Below, piece by piece: positions 4,481-6,237 of a stretch of 6,237 nt of DNA. The stretch is from positions 1 to 6,237 of the forward strand of contig JACDAO010000571.1 in assembly GCA_013695405.1 (NCBI GenBank). The letters run 5' to 3'. Below the pieces are notes generated by a model that was not told where the DNA came from, did no database searches, and saw only the letters and a list, made by a program, of their open reading frames with translations. The translations under genes and the position numbers were made by a program. Every line of letters begins with the position of its first letter. The stretch's first letter is position 1. The DNA comes from Acidobacteriota bacterium. GTDB lineage: Bacteria > Acidobacteriota > Vicinamibacteria > Vicinamibacterales > Vicinamibacteraceae.

Positions 4481-6237
4481 ATGGAACCCATCGATCGCCG
4501 GACCTTCCTCAAGACCGTGCCCGCCGTCGCCGCTGTCGGAACCGGTGCGGCCTGGCAGGCCGCCTCGCGCGACATGCCGTTCGGGCCGGAGTATCCGCAG
4601 CTGGACTCGCAGACGACCGGTGAGTGGTGGGCGTCCCGAGGCAGTGCCGGAACGCCGACGCCAGCCAGGCGCGTGGGGCAGCAGCAGCAGGTGGCGCAGA
4701 TCATCGACCTCGACGTGCCGCGCGAACAGGTTGTGGCCTTCGCCCTGTATACCCACGAAGCGGGCGTGCTGAAGCTGACCGCGCAGCTCTATCCGCTCCG
4801 GCCGGACGAGGCGCGAGCAGCCAGGCTGGAGGTCGAGCGTGAGGGCGCATGGACGGAGGTCGCGACCGCTCCGGTGCGCTACCCGGGGTGGAGCGCGCAT
4901 TTCCGTGTCGAACAGTGGGACGCCACGAGGACGGTGCCCTATCGGGTGCGGCACGGCGCGAAGGCGACGTTTCAAGGCACCATCCGCCGCGACCCGATCG
5001 ACAAGCACGAGATCGTCGTCGCCAACATGTCGTGCAACTCGTCGCGCACCAAGGGCGGGCGCCCCGAGATTGTCGAACGCCTCCTCGGGCAAGACCCCGA
5101 TCTGCTCTTCTTCTCGGGAGACCAGACCTATCACCACACCGAGCACACCGCGGGCTGGATCGAGTTTGGTCTGCAGTACAGGGACCTCATCAGAGATCGG
5201 CCGACGGTCTGCATCCCCGATGATCACGACGTGGGACATCCGAATCTCTGGGGTGAAGCAGGCGGGCACTCGACGCACAGCGGCGGTGCCGACGGCGGCT
5301 ATTTCTTTCCGGCGACCTACGTGAACATGGTGCAGGAGGCGCAGTCCTGGCACCTGCCCGATCCGGTCGACCCCGCGCCGGTTGGCCAGGGCATCTCGGT
5401 GTACTTCACGCGGCTGCGCGTGGGCGGCGTGGACTTCGCGATCCTCGAAGATCGCAAGTTCAAGACGGGGCCGCTGGGCAGGATTCCGGAGATGGGGCCG
5501 CGGCCCGATCACATCAACGACGAGCGGTACGATCCGAAGAGCATCGATCTTCCGGGCCTGCAGCTGCTCGGTGAGCGGCAGATGACGTTCCTCCGCCGCT
5601 GGACGCAGGATTGGACGGGGGCGGAGATCAAGTGCGTGTTGTCGCAGACGGCGTTCTGCGGCGCCGTGCACCTGCACGGCACGTACGACAATCGCCTGCT
5701 CGCCGATCTCGACTGCAATGGCTGGCCGCAGCGCGGGCGAGACGAAGCGCTGCGCGAGATTCGCCGCGCGGGCGCCGCGCACCTGTGCGGCGATCAGCAC
5801 CTGGCCGTCACGCTCAAGCACGGCATCGACGAGCACGGCGACGGTCCCTATGCCTTCACGAGCCCAGCGCTCGTCAACACCATCTACGCACGCTGGTGGC
5901 ATCCGAAAGACGAGAAGGCCGGTGCCAACCCGGTGGCCGGCAGCGCGCTGCCGTGGACAGGCGACTACAAGGACGGCCTCGGAAATTTGATCTCCGTGAT
6001 GGCGTACGCCAACCCGACCGATCTGAAGGACGAACGGCAGCGCGCGGACGGATACGGTCTCGTGCGCTTCAACAAGCAATCCGGCCAGGTGACGTTCGAG
6101 TGTTGGCCGCGCTTCTCGGGGGGCGAGCAGTTCCCCGGGTGGCCCATCACCATCCGCTCCGACGACAACGACGGACGTCGCCCGGTGGCCTGGCTTCCAG
6201 AACTCCTGATCGAGGGCAGCGACCGATCCGTCGTCCA
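4481..6237 (+). CDS. Tat-exported PhoD-like metallophosphoesterase, 3' end cut off by window edge
   Basis: The frame from ATG 4481 is open to the right edge, giving 585 residues without a stop. A twin-arginine signal starts at once: DRRTFLK at residues 5-11, then an Ala/Val-rich h-region to about 28, implying export of a folded, probably metal-loaded enzyme. Residues about 40-175 look like a beta-rich N-terminal domain. The phosphoesterase core shows SC at 184-185, GDQTYHH at 213-219, PDDHD at 246-250 and CGDQH at 436-440, in the order expected for PhoD/purple-acid-phosphatase-like enzymes. Cys185, Asp214 and Tyr217 match in pattern the Fe-binding Cys, Asp and Tyr of Bacillus subtilis PhoD. 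Predicted activity is hydrolysis of phosphomonoesters or diesters in the periplasm or outside the cell. There is no Shine-Dalgarno sequence at ATG 4481; in-frame alternatives are GTG 4466, favoured if leaderless, and ATG 4457 or 4454. The substrate and the C-terminus are unknown. Confidence 0.88.
   Translation, partial: MEPIDRRTFLKTVPAVAAVGTGAAWQAASRDMPFGPEYPQLDSQTTGEWWASRGSAGTPTPARRVGQQQQVAQIIDLDVPREQVVAFALYTHEAGVLKLTAQLYPLRPDEARAARLEVEREGAWTEVATAPVRYPGWSAHFRVEQWDATRTVPYRVRHGAKATFQGTIRRDPIDKHEIVVANMSCNSSRTKGGRPEIVERLLGQDPDLLFFSGDQTYHHTEHTAGWIEFGLQYRDLIRDRPTVCIPDDHDVGHPNLWGEAGGHSTHSGGADGGYFFPATYVNMVQEAQSWHLPDPVDPAPVGQGISVYFTRLRVGGVDFAILEDRKFKTGPLGRIPEMGPRPDHINDERYDPKSIDLPGLQLLGERQMTFLRRWTQDWTGAEIKCVLSQTAFCGAVHLHGTYDNRLLADLDCNGWPQRGRDEALREIRRAGAAHLCGDQHLAVTLKHGIDEHGDGPYAFTSPALVNTIYARWWHPKDEKAGANPVAGSALPWTGDYKDGLGNLISVMAYANPTDLKDERQRADGYGLVRFNKQSGQVTFECWPRFSGGEQFPGWPITIRSDDNDGRRPVAWLPELLIEGSDRSVV

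Noticed and set aside
4472..6079. A 535-codon open frame on the minus strand opposite the phosphatase
   Set aside because: It is antisense to a protein with clear Tat and phosphoesterase motifs. Its translation is Arg/Val/His-rich without domain motifs, as expected from the reverse frame of GC-rich codons.

Overview
This is a GC-rich window (about two thirds G+C by eye) from a bacterium with many secreted and envelope proteins: a membrane-anchored cytochrome c, an SMP-30-type propeller, a sulfatase with a signal peptide and a Tat-exported PhoD-like phosphatase. The gene content and protein style resemble Acidobacteriota (Vicinamibacteria-like) environmental genomes. That placement is an impression from the proteins; there is no rRNA or other marker gene here.

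Layout. Bases 1-387 (minus) are the N-terminal part of a c-type cytochrome running off the left edge. Bases 388-541 are a divergent intergenic region. Bases 542-2070 (plus) look like a two-gene operon: a secreted SMP-30/gluconolactonase-like protein and a small four-helix membrane protein. These converge, with a 23-base gap, on a minus-strand sulfatase (2094-3515). Upstream of the sulfatase, 3526-3714 holds what looks like a decayed DinB-family fragment. A VapBC-type toxin-antitoxin pair follows on the minus strand (vapC-like 3715-4155; Phd/VapB-like 4152-4433). A Tat-signal PhoD-family metallophosphoesterase is transcribed divergently from it and runs off the right edge (4481-6237).

How the parts relate. 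The sulfatase and phosphatase are both exported ester hydrolases, which fits scavenging of organic sulfur and phosphorus or breakdown of sulfated material, but no substrate can be assigned. The toxin-antitoxin pair sits between them beside a gene relic, suggesting it was inserted or the locus was rearranged. Its candidate operator, two AT-rich palindromes one helical turn apart, lies in the short region shared with the phosphatase start, so the antitoxin could also influence the phosphatase gene.

The most interesting regulatory pattern is a split in start signals. The SMP-30, membrane, antitoxin and toxin genes have clear Shine-Dalgarno sequences. The cytochrome, sulfatase and phosphatase genes lack one, and each has a TANNNT box exactly 7 nt before a possible start codon, the geometry of leaderless transcripts. 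No wholly new multi-gene system is evident. There are no CRISPR arrays, tRNAs, rRNAs or insertion sequences.
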